Shown: positions 26,006 through 34,506 of the stretch, piece after piece
Layout of the letters: each line of letters opens with the position of its first letter
How positions within the stretch are numbered: the first letter of the stretch is position 1
Source: Eubacteriales bacterium
GTDB lineage: Bacteria; Bacillota; Clostridia; Lachnospirales; Lachnospiraceae
Reading direction: 5' to 3'
DNA length: 64,000 bases
Assembly: GCA_030524175.1 (NCBI GenBank)
Contig: JAUNHC010000020.1
Span: 1-64,000, forward strand
Position numbers and translations under genes: made by a program
The notes under the pieces: model-generated
What the model was told of the DNA's origin: nothing
The model's input: the letters and a program-made list of their open reading frames with translations, nothing else
Database searches by the model: none

Positions 26006-26034
26006 TTGCAAACCGCCAGAAAATATGGTAATAT
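26006..26034 (+). promoter_or_regulatory. Promoter of tRNA-Phe
   Basis: TTGCAA (26006-26011), 17 bases, TAATAT (26029-26034), 27 bases before the tRNA. Confidence 0.65.
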
Positions 26035-26061
26035 CTTTCATGTGGCAATTTTGCCATATAA

Positions 26062-26134
<73 letters not shown>

Positions 26135-26180
26135 TTTTACTTAAGGAATTAAGTTATCAGAAATCCTGAGATCAGAAACC

Positions 26181-26209
26181 CCCATGACACTTAAGTTATG
26201 GGCTTTTTT
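26181..26209 (+). terminator. Terminator after tRNA-Phe
   Basis: CCCATGAC pairs with GTTATGGG (one mismatch), followed by CTTTTTT. Confidence 0.7.
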
Positions 26210-26268
26210 ATTATAAGAATACTGGGCGGAAAAGGTCTGTACCAGCCTGTTCTGTCCCAATATTATTT

Positions 26269-26342
26269 TATGATGCAGGTTCAAAAGAGAGCCGGAGCAG
26301 GCAACTGTTCTCTCTAAACTCCTTTTTGACTCCTACATCATA
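26269..26342 (+). promoter_or_regulatory. Long structured leader of metY, no known class recognised
   Basis: Nested pairing just before the gene: TATGATG with CATCATA, AGG with CCT, TCAAAAG with CTTTTTGA, and an inner AGAGA/TCTCT hairpin with GCCGGAGCAGGCAACTG in its loop. It lies between the tRNA terminator and the metY ribosome site. It is not a SAM-I riboswitch or T-box by eye. It may be an attenuator, a new regulatory RNA or a decayed repeat. Confidence 0.45.
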
Positions 26343-26368
26343 CATATATAAAGAAAGGATGCGTAACA

Positions 26369-27649
26369 ATGAGTGATTTTAAATTAGAAACAAAATGCCT
26401 GCACGCAGGTTACACCCCGGCTAAGGGTGAGCCGTGTGCCCTTCCCATCTGCCAGAGTACTACCTTTAAATATGATACCACTGATGAGATGGGACAGCTT
26501 TTTGATTTAAAGGCTGAAGGTTATTTCTATACCCGCCTTCAGAACCCTACCAACGATGCTGTCGCTGCAAAAATAGCCGCACTGGAAGGCGGTGTCGCAG
26601 CAATTCTCACATCCTCTGGACAAGCTGCAAATTTCTATGCTGTATTTAATATTTGTGAGGCCGGCGACCATATTGTGGCTGCTTCCACTATTTACGGCGG
26701 TACCTTTAATCTGCTCGGTGTGACCTTTAAGAAACTTGGAATTGACTGTACTTTTGTGGACACCGATGCAAGCGCTGAAGAAATTTCTGCCGCATTCCGT
26801 CCAAACACCAAGGTTGTACTGGCAGAAACAATTGCCAATCCGGCACTTGTAGTGCTTGATATCGAGAAATTTGCCAAGGTGGCTCACGAGCACAATGTAC
26901 CTCTTATTGTAGACAACACCTTCGCCACACCTGTGAACTGCCGCCCCTTTGAGTGGGGAGCTGACATTGTCACCCATTCTACCACCAAATATATGGACGG
27001 TCACGGTGTACAGGTAGGAGGGGCTATTGTGGACAGCGGCAACTTTGACTGGGAGGCTTATGGAAGTAAGTACCATGGTCTGACTGAACCGGATGAATCC
27101 TATCATGGTGTCATATACACGAAACAGTTTGGGAAAAAGGCTTATATCATGAAAGCAACCTCCCAGCTTATGAGGGATTTAGGCTCCATTCCGTCCCCCA
27201 ACAACTGTTTCCTTCTGAACATCGGTCTGGAGACTCTGCCCCTTCGTATGGAACGTCACTGCAGCAATGCACAGAAGGCAGCTGAATACCTTAATGCCCA
27301 CGAAAAAGTGTCTTCCGTAAACTTCGCAGGACTTCCCGGCGATAAATATCATGACATTGCCAAAAAATATCTTCCTGACGGCACCTGCGGCGTTATCTCT
27401 TTTGAATTAAAGGGCGGCAGGGATGCTGCAGTACGGTTTATGGACAGCCTGGAAATGATCAATATCGCTACTCATGTGGCAGCCTCCAAAACCATGGTGT
27501 TGCATCCTGCAAGCCACACACACAGACAGATGAATGACCAGCAGCTTATGGAGGCCGGAGTTTCACCCGGAATGATCCGCCTTTCCATAGGAATCGAACA
27601 TATTGATGACATAATCGCAGATTTAAGCAAGGCATTGGAAAAATCCTGA
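26369..27649 (+). CDS. metY: O-acetylhomoserine sulfhydrylase (aminocarboxypropyltransferase)
   Basis: PLP-dependent Cys/Met metabolism enzyme of 426 residues, the normal MetY length. It shows SGQAANFYAVFNICEAGDHIVAAS (cofactor phosphate region near 80), DNTFATPVNCRPFEWGADIVTHSTTKYMDGHG with the Schiff-base lysine near 209, and a C-terminal SHTHRQM...GVSPGMIRLSIGIE block. It forms homocysteine from O-acetylhomoserine and sulfide in methionine synthesis. Start ATG with AAAGGATG upstream. It is monocistronic, with a structured leader before it and a strong terminator after it. Confidence 0.92.
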   Translation: MSDFKLETKCLHAGYTPAKGEPCALPICQSTTFKYDTTDEMGQLFDLKAEGYFYTRLQNPTNDAVAAKIAALEGGVAAILTSSGQAANFYAVFNICEAGDHIVAASTIYGGTFNLLGVTFKKLGIDCTFVDTDASAEEISAAFRPNTKVVLAETIANPALVVLDIEKFAKVAHEHNVPLIVDNTFATPVNCRPFEWGADIVTHSTTKYMDGHGVQVGGAIVDSGNFDWEAYGSKYHGLTEPDESYHGVIYTKQFGKKAYIMKATSQLMRDLGSIPSPNNCFLLNIGLETLPLRMERHCSNAQKAAEYLNAHEKVSSVNFAGLPGDKYHDIAKKYLPDGTCGVISFELKGGRDAAVRFMDSLEMINIATHVAASKTMVLHPASHTHRQMNDQQLMEAGVSPGMIRLSIGIEHIDDIIADLSKALEKS

Positions 27650-27679
27650 CAGGCATTTTATGTTTTGAGTATAAAATTT

Positions 27680-27724
27680 CCCCGGTAATTCTGAATTGGA
27701 TTTTCCCTATCAGAATTACCGGGG
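27680..27724 (+). terminator. Terminator of metY
   Basis: CCCCGGTAATTCTGA pairs perfectly with TCAGAATTACCGGGG (15 bp) around 15 bases, followed by ATTTTCTGTTT. Confidence 0.85.
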
Positions 27725-27800
27725 ATTTTCTGTTTACACACTTTTCACATCTGAAATAATTGTGTGTATACTCATCATCACATAACCGGCATTTACTTTT

Positions 27801-28889
27801 CTATTCCTGAAGAAGATAAACATCCGTGTAATACACACCTTTGCTCTCGCCTTCATCATGAGTCGCCACATAGATGTCAATACAGTTTGTCTTAATGGCG
27901 CCTCCGCAGTCCTCTGCCACATAAACCTGACCATTGATCACAACCTTAGAGCCATAAGGAATCTGGGTGGGGTCTACAGCAATGGTACGGTTGGTGGTTG
28001 CGGTCACACCTGTGGAAGTGATACCGTTGGCCCATGAGCCGCAGCAGATACTGCACTGGCAATAATGGGTAATGCGGAAATTTCCCAGCGGCTTCAGAAC
28101 TGCATCTGAAGAGGCGGAAACAGGGGTGCCTACCTGTACTCCTGCCACAGACGAGCTTCCGTTTACAGCAGTCACACCGTCCACGGCTTCGGCAAAGATT
28201 CCTTTTCCTTTACTCTTATGGATGACTCCTGCCTCTTCTTCTGTGTCCACAGTGGTATCGGCTTTTGCCACTTGTTTCGTATTTTCCTGGCCTTCTAATA
28301 CATTGGTGGGAATATAGCCCACCTGGCTTACTCCTCTCTCATCCTCATATAAGATCCTGCTCCAGATTTCATTGACGATTCCTGTACGGTTCACCTGGTC
28401 CTCCTGGATGACTTCACCTACAACCTCCCCGTCCTTTCTGCCGGGAAAATCCAAAATATCGCTGTCCTTCGCCACCTTGACTGTATCATTAAACTTCTTC
28501 ATCTGAGTGGTATCACTTAACACACTGTCCGGGACATAACCTATGATCTTATTTTCACCTTTTTTCTGGAAGGTGACTTTGCTCCAGCCATTGTCACATA
28601 CAGCAACCCGCTGCAGCTTCGTCCCCAATAAAACCTTCCGAAGCTCCCTCCCCTTCTCACCGGGGTTAGAACGGATCATAATGTCTTTCGCCGTCACATA
28701 CAGGGTATCTGCCTTGGCAACTGCATGAACCTCCTTGCCGGCTCCATCGTTTATGAGAAAAATATAAGGTGTCTTGCTGTCCTGTTTATATGTGTTGATC
28801 GTTGCTTCATAATTTAAAACATCAGCCGAAACGGTTGACGGAAATAAAATCATGGCACATAAGAATAATGCAAAAACTCTTTTCTTCAT
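27801..28889 (-). CDS. Secreted 3D-domain protein with SH3-like modules
   Basis: Exported protein of 362 residues. The signal peptide (KKRVFALFLCAMILFPSTVSA) is followed by bacterial SH3-like repeats (about 55-215; DIMIRSNPGEKGRE, KIIGYVPDSVL, QVGYIPTNVL) and a C-terminal 3D domain (about 275-362) with GSWANGITSTGVTATT, IAVDPTQIPYGS and the aspartates of VAEDCGGAIKTNCIDIYV. The 3D domain resembles the MltA lytic transglycosylase barrel and is typical of resuscitation/cell-wall-lysis proteins. The start at 28889 follows GAGGAGAT; a frame starting at 28919 is less well placed. Confidence 0.85.
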   Translation of the reverse strand: MKKRVFALFLCAMILFPSTVSADVLNYEATINTYKQDSKTPYIFLINDGAGKEVHAVAKADTLYVTAKDIMIRSNPGEKGRELRKVLLGTKLQRVAVCDNGWSKVTFQKKGENKIIGYVPDSVLSDTTQMKKFNDTVKVAKDSDILDFPGRKDGEVVGEVIQEDQVNRTGIVNEIWSRILYEDERGVSQVGYIPTNVLEGQENTKQVAKADTTVDTEEEAGVIHKSKGKGIFAEAVDGVTAVNGSSSVAGVQVGTPVSASSDAVLKPLGNFRITHYCQCSICCGSWANGITSTGVTATTNRTIAVDPTQIPYGSKVVINGQVYVAEDCGGAIKTNCIDIYVATHDEGESKGVYYTDVYLLQE

Positions 28890-29054
28890 GGACTGATCTC
28901 CTCTTTTGGATTTCATCATTTCCTCTGTTGATAAACCCTATCATAGCACAGGACTTATGATTTTGCAATTTTGCCCTCTTGTTTTTACTCTTTTTTAAGA
29001 ATTATAAACTCTCTTTTTCTTTTCAAACAGTCTTGCTCAGGTTACAATGGTACT

Positions 29055-29741
29055 ATGAAAAAGAAAAATACATCCAACAGACAACTGACAAAAGAACAGC
29101 GTCTTGCACGCAGACAGGCCCAGGTACGGAAGCAGAAAATACTGCTTGTCTTTCTGGTTTTCTCCATGGTGCTGCTGGGAATTATCCTTGCTGTGCTTCT
29201 TAACAGAAGGGGACCAAACCCTTTGGAGATCAATGCTGCCTGTGAGGCTTACCGCCCCCAGGTGGAAGAGGCCGCGGCTCAATACGGAATGTCCGAATAT
29301 GTGGATTTAATCCTTGCACTGATGATGCAGGAGAGTTCGGGTATCGGCCCTGATGTGCTGCAGTCCTCTGAGGGTGCCTATAATACTGAATATCCCCAGG
29401 TTCCCGGAGGAATCACAGATCCCTCCTACTCCATCCAGTGCGGTATCCAGGAGCTTAAATATGCCATGGAAAAGGCCGGTGTCCAGAGCCCCACAGATAT
29501 GGAGAATATCAGGCTTGCACTCCAGGCATATAATTTCGGTGCTGATGTTTACTTTTCTTATATGAATGAAAATGGAAACAGCATATGGACTGAGGAGAGT
29601 TCAGAAGCCTTTGCACAGATGGCCAGCGGAGGAAAGCAGCGGGATGAGGATAATCCCCTCCGGGATCCGGCAGGCCCTTGGGATTACGGCGATCAGAAAT
29701 ACCCGGAACACGTACTGCGCTATTATCATCCTGAAGAATAA
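29055..29741 (+). CDS. Membrane-anchored lysozyme-like transglycosylase (CwlT-type N-domain)
   Basis: Protein of 228 residues: a basic cytoplasmic N-terminus (KKKNTSNRQLTKEQRLARR), one membrane helix (about 30-50, ILLVFLVFSMVLLGIILAVLL) and a lysozyme-like domain with the catalytic glutamate in LALMMQESSGIGPDVLQSSEG, then YSIQCGIQELKYAM and LQAYNFGADVYFSYM. It probably cleaves peptidoglycan glycan strands at the cell surface. The start at 29055 is chosen since upstream sequence is not protein-like; the ribosome site is weak. It is divergent from the 3D-domain gene. Confidence 0.82.
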   Translation: MKKKNTSNRQLTKEQRLARRQAQVRKQKILLVFLVFSMVLLGIILAVLLNRRGPNPLEINAACEAYRPQVEEAAAQYGMSEYVDLILALMMQESSGIGPDVLQSSEGAYNTEYPQVPGGITDPSYSIQCGIQELKYAMEKAGVQSPTDMENIRLALQAYNFGADVYFSYMNENGNSIWTEESSEAFAQMASGGKQRDEDNPLRDPAGPWDYGDQKYPEHVLRYYHPEE

Positions 29742-29863
29742 CAGAAGAAAATAAAATGCCGTACCGCTTTGCACAGCAGTACAGCAAATGATATCAACAT
29801 ATTTTTTCTCTGCCGGGCAGGGATGCCGGAGTCTGACCAGACCGCTTTCAGTCAGACAGCGTA

Positions 29864-31288
29864 CTAGCAGCTTTCCAATGGCACTCTGCTGGTCTCTTGA
29901 TCCTGTGTTTCCCGTATCTTCCGGTTCAGTTTTTTTATGGAAGGAACGACGAAGCAGGCCACAATCACCGCAGAACCAATATCTGCAACAGGTCCGGCAT
30001 AGAGGATCCCATCCAGTCCGAAAAACAGGGGCAGAATCAGCAACAGAGGAATCAGAAGGATCAACTGACGCATCATTGAAAGAATGGATGCCTTAAACGG
30101 CTGCCCTGTTGCCTGGAAGTAGTTGGTTGATACAATCTGGAAACCGGCGCAGAAAAGCCCGCCCAGATAAATCCTCATACACTTCACTGCGAACTGGGTA
30201 AACTGTGCGTTGCCGCTTCCGAACAGCCGCAGGATCACATGGGGCATTGTCTGGCAGATCAGCCATCCAACGGAGATAGACACAGTGGCATATGTAATCG
30301 CTTTGAAATAGGTTGCCCGTATCCGTTTATAGTTTTGCGCCCCATAGTTAAATCCCAGGATAGGCTGGGAACCAACACCGATCCCAATGCAGAAGGAACC
30401 CAGGATCATCACAATCTTCATGACAATACCCATGGCGCTGAGCGCCACATCCCCGGTCACTTCGCTCTGGTTTCCGTAATAAACCAGGGAATTATTCATC
30501 ACTACCTGCATTGCACAGGCCACAAGCTGGGAAATACCTGATGAGGCCCCCAGGGTAAGGGATTTTTTACATACACGCGGGACCAGCTTCATGAGCTTTA
30601 ACCGGAAGCGCATATTGCCCCGTTTCTGGAAATAGCGGCACAGAATCCCTGCTGACAGGATTTGTGATGTTATGGTTGCAATGGCTGCACCTTTCACTCC
30701 CCAATGGAAAACAAAAATATAAAGGGGATCCAGAACCGTGTTGAGGGCTGCCCCAATTAAAATCCCATACATAGAAAGACGGGGATTTCCGTCCGTCCTG
30801 GCCATATTGGACATGGTGATCCCCAATACGCTGAACGGTACTCCAATCAATACGATAGAGGTATAATCCTTTGCATAAGGCATAACCGTATCCGTGGCTC
30901 CAAACATTCTAAGCAGCGGCTCCAGAAAGATCAGACCCACTACAGAGATGATCATCCCCATGATAAGAGACATGGTAAACAAGTTATTGAGGGTGAGGTT
31001 AGCCTCCTGGTCATCCTTTTCCCCCAGCTTGATAGCTGCGTAAGCACCTCCTCCTGAGCCTGCCAGAGTGGCAAATGCCATGACGATCGTCATCATCGGA
31101 AAAGAAACCGTCGTCGCGGCATTTCCCACATAACCCACTCCCTGCCCAATAAATATCTGATCCACAATGTTATACACTGAATTGACCAGACAAGAAATAA
31201 TTGACGGTACAGAGAAAGACAGCAATAATTTGCCGATGGGCTCCGTACCCAGCGGATTTTTTTTATGTACTATTGATGTTTCACTCAT
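29864..31288 (-). CDS. MATE-family multidrug efflux transporter
   Basis: Membrane antiporter of 474 residues with about twelve helices in two MatE halves. The N-terminal block KLLLSFSVPSIISCLVNSVYNIVDQIFIGQGVGYVG and the internal repeat SLTLGASSGISQLVACAMQVVMNNSLVYYG are typical of the DinF/NorM-like group common in Clostridia. Drug range is unknown. It lies 6 bases downstream of a MarR regulator gene whose promoter has two operator-like dyads, so it is probably derepressed by a drug-like ligand of MarR. Confidence 0.9.
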   Translation of the reverse strand: MSETSIVHKKNPLGTEPIGKLLLSFSVPSIISCLVNSVYNIVDQIFIGQGVGYVGNAATTVSFPMMTIVMAFATLAGSGGGAYAAIKLGEKDDQEANLTLNNLFTMSLIMGMIISVVGLIFLEPLLRMFGATDTVMPYAKDYTSIVLIGVPFSVLGITMSNMARTDGNPRLSMYGILIGAALNTVLDPLYIFVFHWGVKGAAIATITSQILSAGILCRYFQKRGNMRFRLKLMKLVPRVCKKSLTLGASSGISQLVACAMQVVMNNSLVYYGNQSEVTGDVALSAMGIVMKIVMILGSFCIGIGVGSQPILGFNYGAQNYKRIRATYFKAITYATVSISVGWLICQTMPHVILRLFGSGNAQFTQFAVKCMRIYLGGLFCAGFQIVSTNYFQATGQPFKASILSMMRQLILLIPLLLILPLFFGLDGILYAGPVADIGSAVIVACFVVPSIKKLNRKIRETQDQETSRVPLESC

Positions 31289-31294
31289 TCTTAT

Positions 31295-31732
31295 TTAACT
31301 CCTTTCATTCATATACCTCCACGCATTTTGTGCCATTATCTCCAGTAATCGCTCTGCCTCGGCAGCTTCCTCCGGTGTCAGGCCATCCACCAGGATTTCA
31401 TTCCACTCTTGCCTGATATCATAGAGCTGTTCTATGATCAATAAAGCTTTCTCTGTGGTATATAGACGGCGGAGTCTCTTATCTGCCTTATCTGTCTCCA
31501 CCCGGATATATTCCTGTTCTTCCAGCTTCCGTATACCCTTTGTAACAGTTGCTTTGTCGAAATGTCCCAAACGTGCCAGTTCATACATACTGATTCCTTC
31601 GTGTTCATGAATGCATACGAGGAAAGATAGCTGCCCGCTGCCGATATTGTATTCTGCCAGCTTTTTGTCATAAAACCTATGTACCTGCCGATACATCATA
31701 GATACATGGCTCATTATGGTATTGTTTTTCAT
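31295..31732 (-). CDS. MarR-family transcriptional regulator
   Basis: Regulator of 145 residues with the MarR winged helix (about 30-105: ISMYELARLGHFDKATVTKGIRKLEEQEYIRVETDKADKR), the wing being followed by RLYTTEKALLII and the C-terminal dimer helices. It is co-transcribed with the MATE pump 6 bases downstream. Two GTTG-N6-CAAC dyads lie over its promoter, fitting autorepression. Start ATG at 31732. Confidence 0.9.
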   Translation of the reverse strand: MKNNTIMSHVSMMYRQVHRFYDKKLAEYNIGSGQLSFLVCIHEHEGISMYELARLGHFDKATVTKGIRKLEEQEYIRVETDKADKRLRRLYTTEKALLIIEQLYDIRQEWNEILVDGLTPEEAAEAERLLEIMAQNAWRYMNERS

Positions 31733-31759
31733 TATAATCCACCATTCACGGTATAATTA

Positions 31760-31810
31760 GTTGGATAGTCAACGAGATAAAATATATCACAAACTCGTTG
31801 GTCAGTCAAC
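31760..31810 (-). promoter_or_regulatory. Promoter with paired MarR-type operators
   Basis: Two dyads of the same form, GTTGGATAGTCAAC (31760-31773) and GTTGGTCAGTCAAC (31797-31810), lie 37 bases apart. On the reverse strand TTGACT (31808-31803) and TATATT (31786-31781), spaced by 16 bases, form a promoter whose -35 box lies inside the distal dyad, with the proximal dyad just past the -10. This is the classic repressor layout. Confidence 0.7.
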
Positions 31811-31984
31811 TATTTTTTGTTCAGTATGAATTCTCAAACAGACTCTAGCGTGGCAGTTTCTGGGCGCAAATTTCCGTGCAGATTTATAAACAGCAGGGAT
31901 TTTTTTATATTGTAAAAGCATTATTGACCTAAAGTGTGATATAATTAATCTATTGCAGATATAAAGAAAGGATTTGCTGCCTTT

Positions 31985-33085
31985 ATGAATACTGACCGTA
32001 AAATAGACGCTGGCAGTAATGCCATGTTTATAAAAGATAAAAATACTTATGCGCTGTATAAAACTGACATCCAAAAGCGCAACTATAAAATGTTGTTTTA
32101 TGTAAGCCTTAGCCTGGTATTTTTAGGGATATTATTCTCAATTGTGAATTCACTTTTCCATATATTTAACAGCGGCACAAAATATATCTATCTCTACTGG
32201 GCTGGTTCCTCCTGCTGTGCCCTTGCTCTGTGTCTTTGGAAGAAGCAGTGGGTACTCAACTATGCTATCGCAGTATTTTACATATATTTAGCCGGCATAA
32301 TGATTTCCATGATCATTTCAGGTACTTATTTTTATAAAGATGGTGCTTCCGCAATCATGATCGGATGCATAGCCAGCATGCCTATCCTTCTGTTTGATAA
32401 GCAATGGCGCTTCTGTGTCTTTGACATAAGCATCTGTCTCCTTTTTATTATTTTTTCCTTTATGGCCAAGGATTCTTCCGTTGCTTTGATCGACTGCGTT
32501 AATGCTCTTAGCTTCTGCTTTATTTCCTGTCTGATCGGAATGTATACCATACGATTAAAGTTCCTGGATATCCGGACAAAATATATTATCCTGGAACAAC
32601 TGGAAACAGATTCACTCACAGGGCTTATGAGCAGAAATGCCGCTATCAGGGAAATAGAAAAATACTACAGTTCTCCCAATTCCGGCACAGGTGCATTGTT
32701 TATCATTGATATTGACCATTTTAAGGAAATCAATGACACCTATGGTCATCTGGAAGGGGATCATATTCTCATTGAGGTGGCACATATTATCAGGGACAGC
32801 TTCCGTAATGCGGACTTAAAGGCCAGGCTTGGCGGGGATGAATTTCTGGTTTTTATGAAAAATGTGGATGATACTGCCCGTATACATGAATATGCAGAAT
32901 ATCTAAACCGGAATGTTCGGGAAGGCTCCTTCTCTTTAAATGAGGACCTTTATCTAACTGTCAGCATCGGGATTTCACTCTGCCGGGAATGTGCAAACTT
33001 TGAGGAATTATATGTCCAGGCTGATACAATGCTTTATGAAGTAAAGAATGAAAATAGAAACGGATACAAAATATACGAAAACTGA
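31985..33085 (+). CDS. Membrane diguanylate cyclase (GGDEF)
   Basis: Protein of 366 residues: about six membrane helices in the N-terminal 200 residues (from LFYVSLSLVFLGILFSIVN to LSFCFISCLIGMYTIRL), then a GGDEF domain (about 205-364). The active-site motif is RLGGDEFLVF. An inhibitory I-site RNAD lies five residues before GGDEF, and the metal/base region IIDIDHFKEINDTYGH is intact, so an active, feedback-inhibited c-di-GMP synthase is predicted. No EAL domain. The ribosome site is weakly placed (AAAGGA about 13 bases before ATG). Confidence 0.9.
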   Translation: MNTDRKIDAGSNAMFIKDKNTYALYKTDIQKRNYKMLFYVSLSLVFLGILFSIVNSLFHIFNSGTKYIYLYWAGSSCCALALCLWKKQWVLNYAIAVFYIYLAGIMISMIISGTYFYKDGASAIMIGCIASMPILLFDKQWRFCVFDISICLLFIIFSFMAKDSSVALIDCVNALSFCFISCLIGMYTIRLKFLDIRTKYIILEQLETDSLTGLMSRNAAIREIEKYYSSPNSGTGALFIIDIDHFKEINDTYGHLEGDHILIEVAHIIRDSFRNADLKARLGGDEFLVFMKNVDDTARIHEYAEYLNRNVREGSFSLNEDLYLTVSIGISLCRECANFEELYVQADTMLYEVKNENRNGYKIYEN

Positions 33086-33142
33086 CAATAGAATGGATGT
33101 AAATTTTCCGAAAAAAATTTTGAAAAAAATTCAAAAAAGGGT

Positions 33143-33171
33143 TTGACAAACCTTTTATTTTATAGTAGAAT
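33143..33171 (+). promoter_or_regulatory. Promoter of tRNA-Gly
   Basis: TTGACA (33143-33148), 17 bases, TAGAAT (33166-33171): near-consensus, 42 bases before the tRNA. Confidence 0.8.
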
Positions 33172-33213
33172 ACATCTTGTCGCTGAGGAAAACACCTCAT
33201 AAAACGACAAGAT

Positions 33214-33286
33214 GCGATAGTGGCGTAGTTGGTAACGCGCGACCTTGCCAAGGTCGAGACCGCGGGTTCGAGCCCCGTCTATCGCT
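33214..33286 (+). tRNA. tRNA-Gly (GCC)
   Basis: Complete cloverleaf: acceptor GCGATAG / CTATCGC with discriminator T, D arm GGCGTAGTTGGTAACGC, anticodon stem CGACC/GGTCG with anticodon GCC at 33247-33249, and T arm CGGGTTCGAGCCCCG. CCA is not encoded. Confidence 0.96.
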
Positions 33287-33294
33287 CTGATCCG

Positions 33295-33322
33295 AAGCTC
33301 TTGCTGATGCAGGAGCTTTTTT
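33295..33322 (+). terminator. Terminator after tRNA-Gly
   Basis: AAGCTCTTGC pairs with GCAGGAGCTT around TGAT, followed by a T run. Confidence 0.85.
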
Positions 33323-33403
33323 GTATGCAAAACTTCCGGGGGATGCACACAATGTGCAGAGGAAGGCTGCTTCCCAGCCGTATATTGGCACGAAAAGATA
33401 GAC

Positions 33404-33450
33404 AGGCCCGGCTCCACACCAGGAAAATTCCAGGGTGCAGGGCCGGGCCT
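33404..33450 (-). terminator. Likely terminator of the sugar catabolic operon
   Basis: AGGCCCGGC pairs with GCCGGGCCT, with further inner pairing around CACACC. It sits 30 bases past the isomerase stop. The following reverse-strand sequence is only moderately T-rich (TGTCTATCTTTTC). Confidence 0.55.
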
Positions 33451-33480
33451 CTTATAATATCAGTACAGGATCTATGAGAT

Positions 33481-34473
33481 TCAGTCACTCTTTATCGCAT
33501 CGTCAAATTTCACATCTGAAGGTGCAAAATCCACCTTCCGCACAAAGGCTGCTGCTTCTGAAGCGCCGTAAATACGTTCCATACCACTGTCCTCCCATTC
33601 CACTGAAAGAGGTCCTTGGTAATCAGCCGCATTAAGTACACGGATAATATTTTCAAAATCCACATCACCGTGTCCTAAAGAACGGAAGTTCCATCCCCTC
33701 CTCAGATCACCGAAATCAATATGAGAGCCTAATAAACCGCTTCTTCCGTCAAGAGTCACAGCCGCATCCTTCATGTGGACATGGTATACCCTGTCCATGA
33801 AATCCTGAAGGAAAATATGAGGTGTCACACCCTGCCAAAGAAGATGGCTTGGATCAAAATTCAGGCCAAATTCCGGTCTGTCGGCAAATTTTTCCAAGAG
33901 ACGTTTTGTGGAATAATAATCAAAGGCAATCTCTCCCGGATGGACTTCCAGTGCAAAAAGGATTCCATTCTCTTTAAACACATCGAGGATCGGGCACCAT
34001 AAGTCATAAATCTCCTGATATCCCGCTTCTATCATCTCCTCTGTTGTCTGAGGGAAGGAATATAAGTATTTCCAAATAGGCGAGCCGGTAAATCCGGTGA
34101 CTACTTTACAGCCAAGCTTTCTGGCTGCCACAGCCGTTGCCTTCATTGTTTCAATAGCCCAGGCACGGATTTCATCTTTCTTTCCGGCAAGGGAGGAAGG
34201 TGCAAAATTGTCAAGTCTGGGATCATCGTAATCTCCCACGCACTGTCCGATAATGTGTGCTGCCAGTGCCTCCATCTTCAGCCCGTATTTGTCCAGGGTA
34301 TCCAGGATATATTTGCAGTAATCGTCATCCTCTGCAGCCTTCACCGGGTCCAGATGAGCACCCCAGCAGGCAAGCTCTACCCCGTCATATCCCATCTCTT
34401 TTACAGTTTTACAAAGTGTTTCAAACTCCATATCTGCCCACTGGCAGGTAGTTAAAGTCAATAATCGTCCCAT
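33481..34473 (-). CDS. Sugar phosphate isomerase/epimerase-type TIM-barrel protein
   Basis: Protein of 330 residues in the xylose-isomerase-like TIM-barrel family (AP endonuclease 2 fold). Metal-binding positions are suggested by FALEVHPGEIAFD (Glu, His), LNFDPSHLLWQG (Asp, His), HVHMKDA (His) and LSVEWEDSGM (Glu). Family members isomerise, epimerise or eliminate sugars and inositols, often paired with MocA-type oxidoreductases as here (33 bases upstream). Substrate unknown; a 3-keto-sugar or inosose intermediate is inference. Last gene of the operon. Confidence 0.82.
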   Translation of the reverse strand: MGRLLTLTTCQWADMEFETLCKTVKEMGYDGVELACWGAHLDPVKAAEDDDYCKYILDTLDKYGLKMEALAAHIIGQCVGDYDDPRLDNFAPSSLAGKKDEIRAWAIETMKATAVAARKLGCKVVTGFTGSPIWKYLYSFPQTTEEMIEAGYQEIYDLWCPILDVFKENGILFALEVHPGEIAFDYYSTKRLLEKFADRPEFGLNFDPSHLLWQGVTPHIFLQDFMDRVYHVHMKDAAVTLDGRSGLLGSHIDFGDLRRGWNFRSLGHGDVDFENIIRVLNAADYQGPLSVEWEDSGMERIYGASEAAAFVRKVDFAPSDVKFDDAIKSD

Positions 34474-34506
34474 GTTATACCTCCTCTTTGTTTTTAAGAA
34501 ATAGAT

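Noticed and set aside
26220-26368. SAM-I riboswitch or T-box upstream of metY
   Set aside because: Neither the SAM-I core nor the T-box sequence GGGTGGNACCGCG is present. The structure seen does not match either fold.
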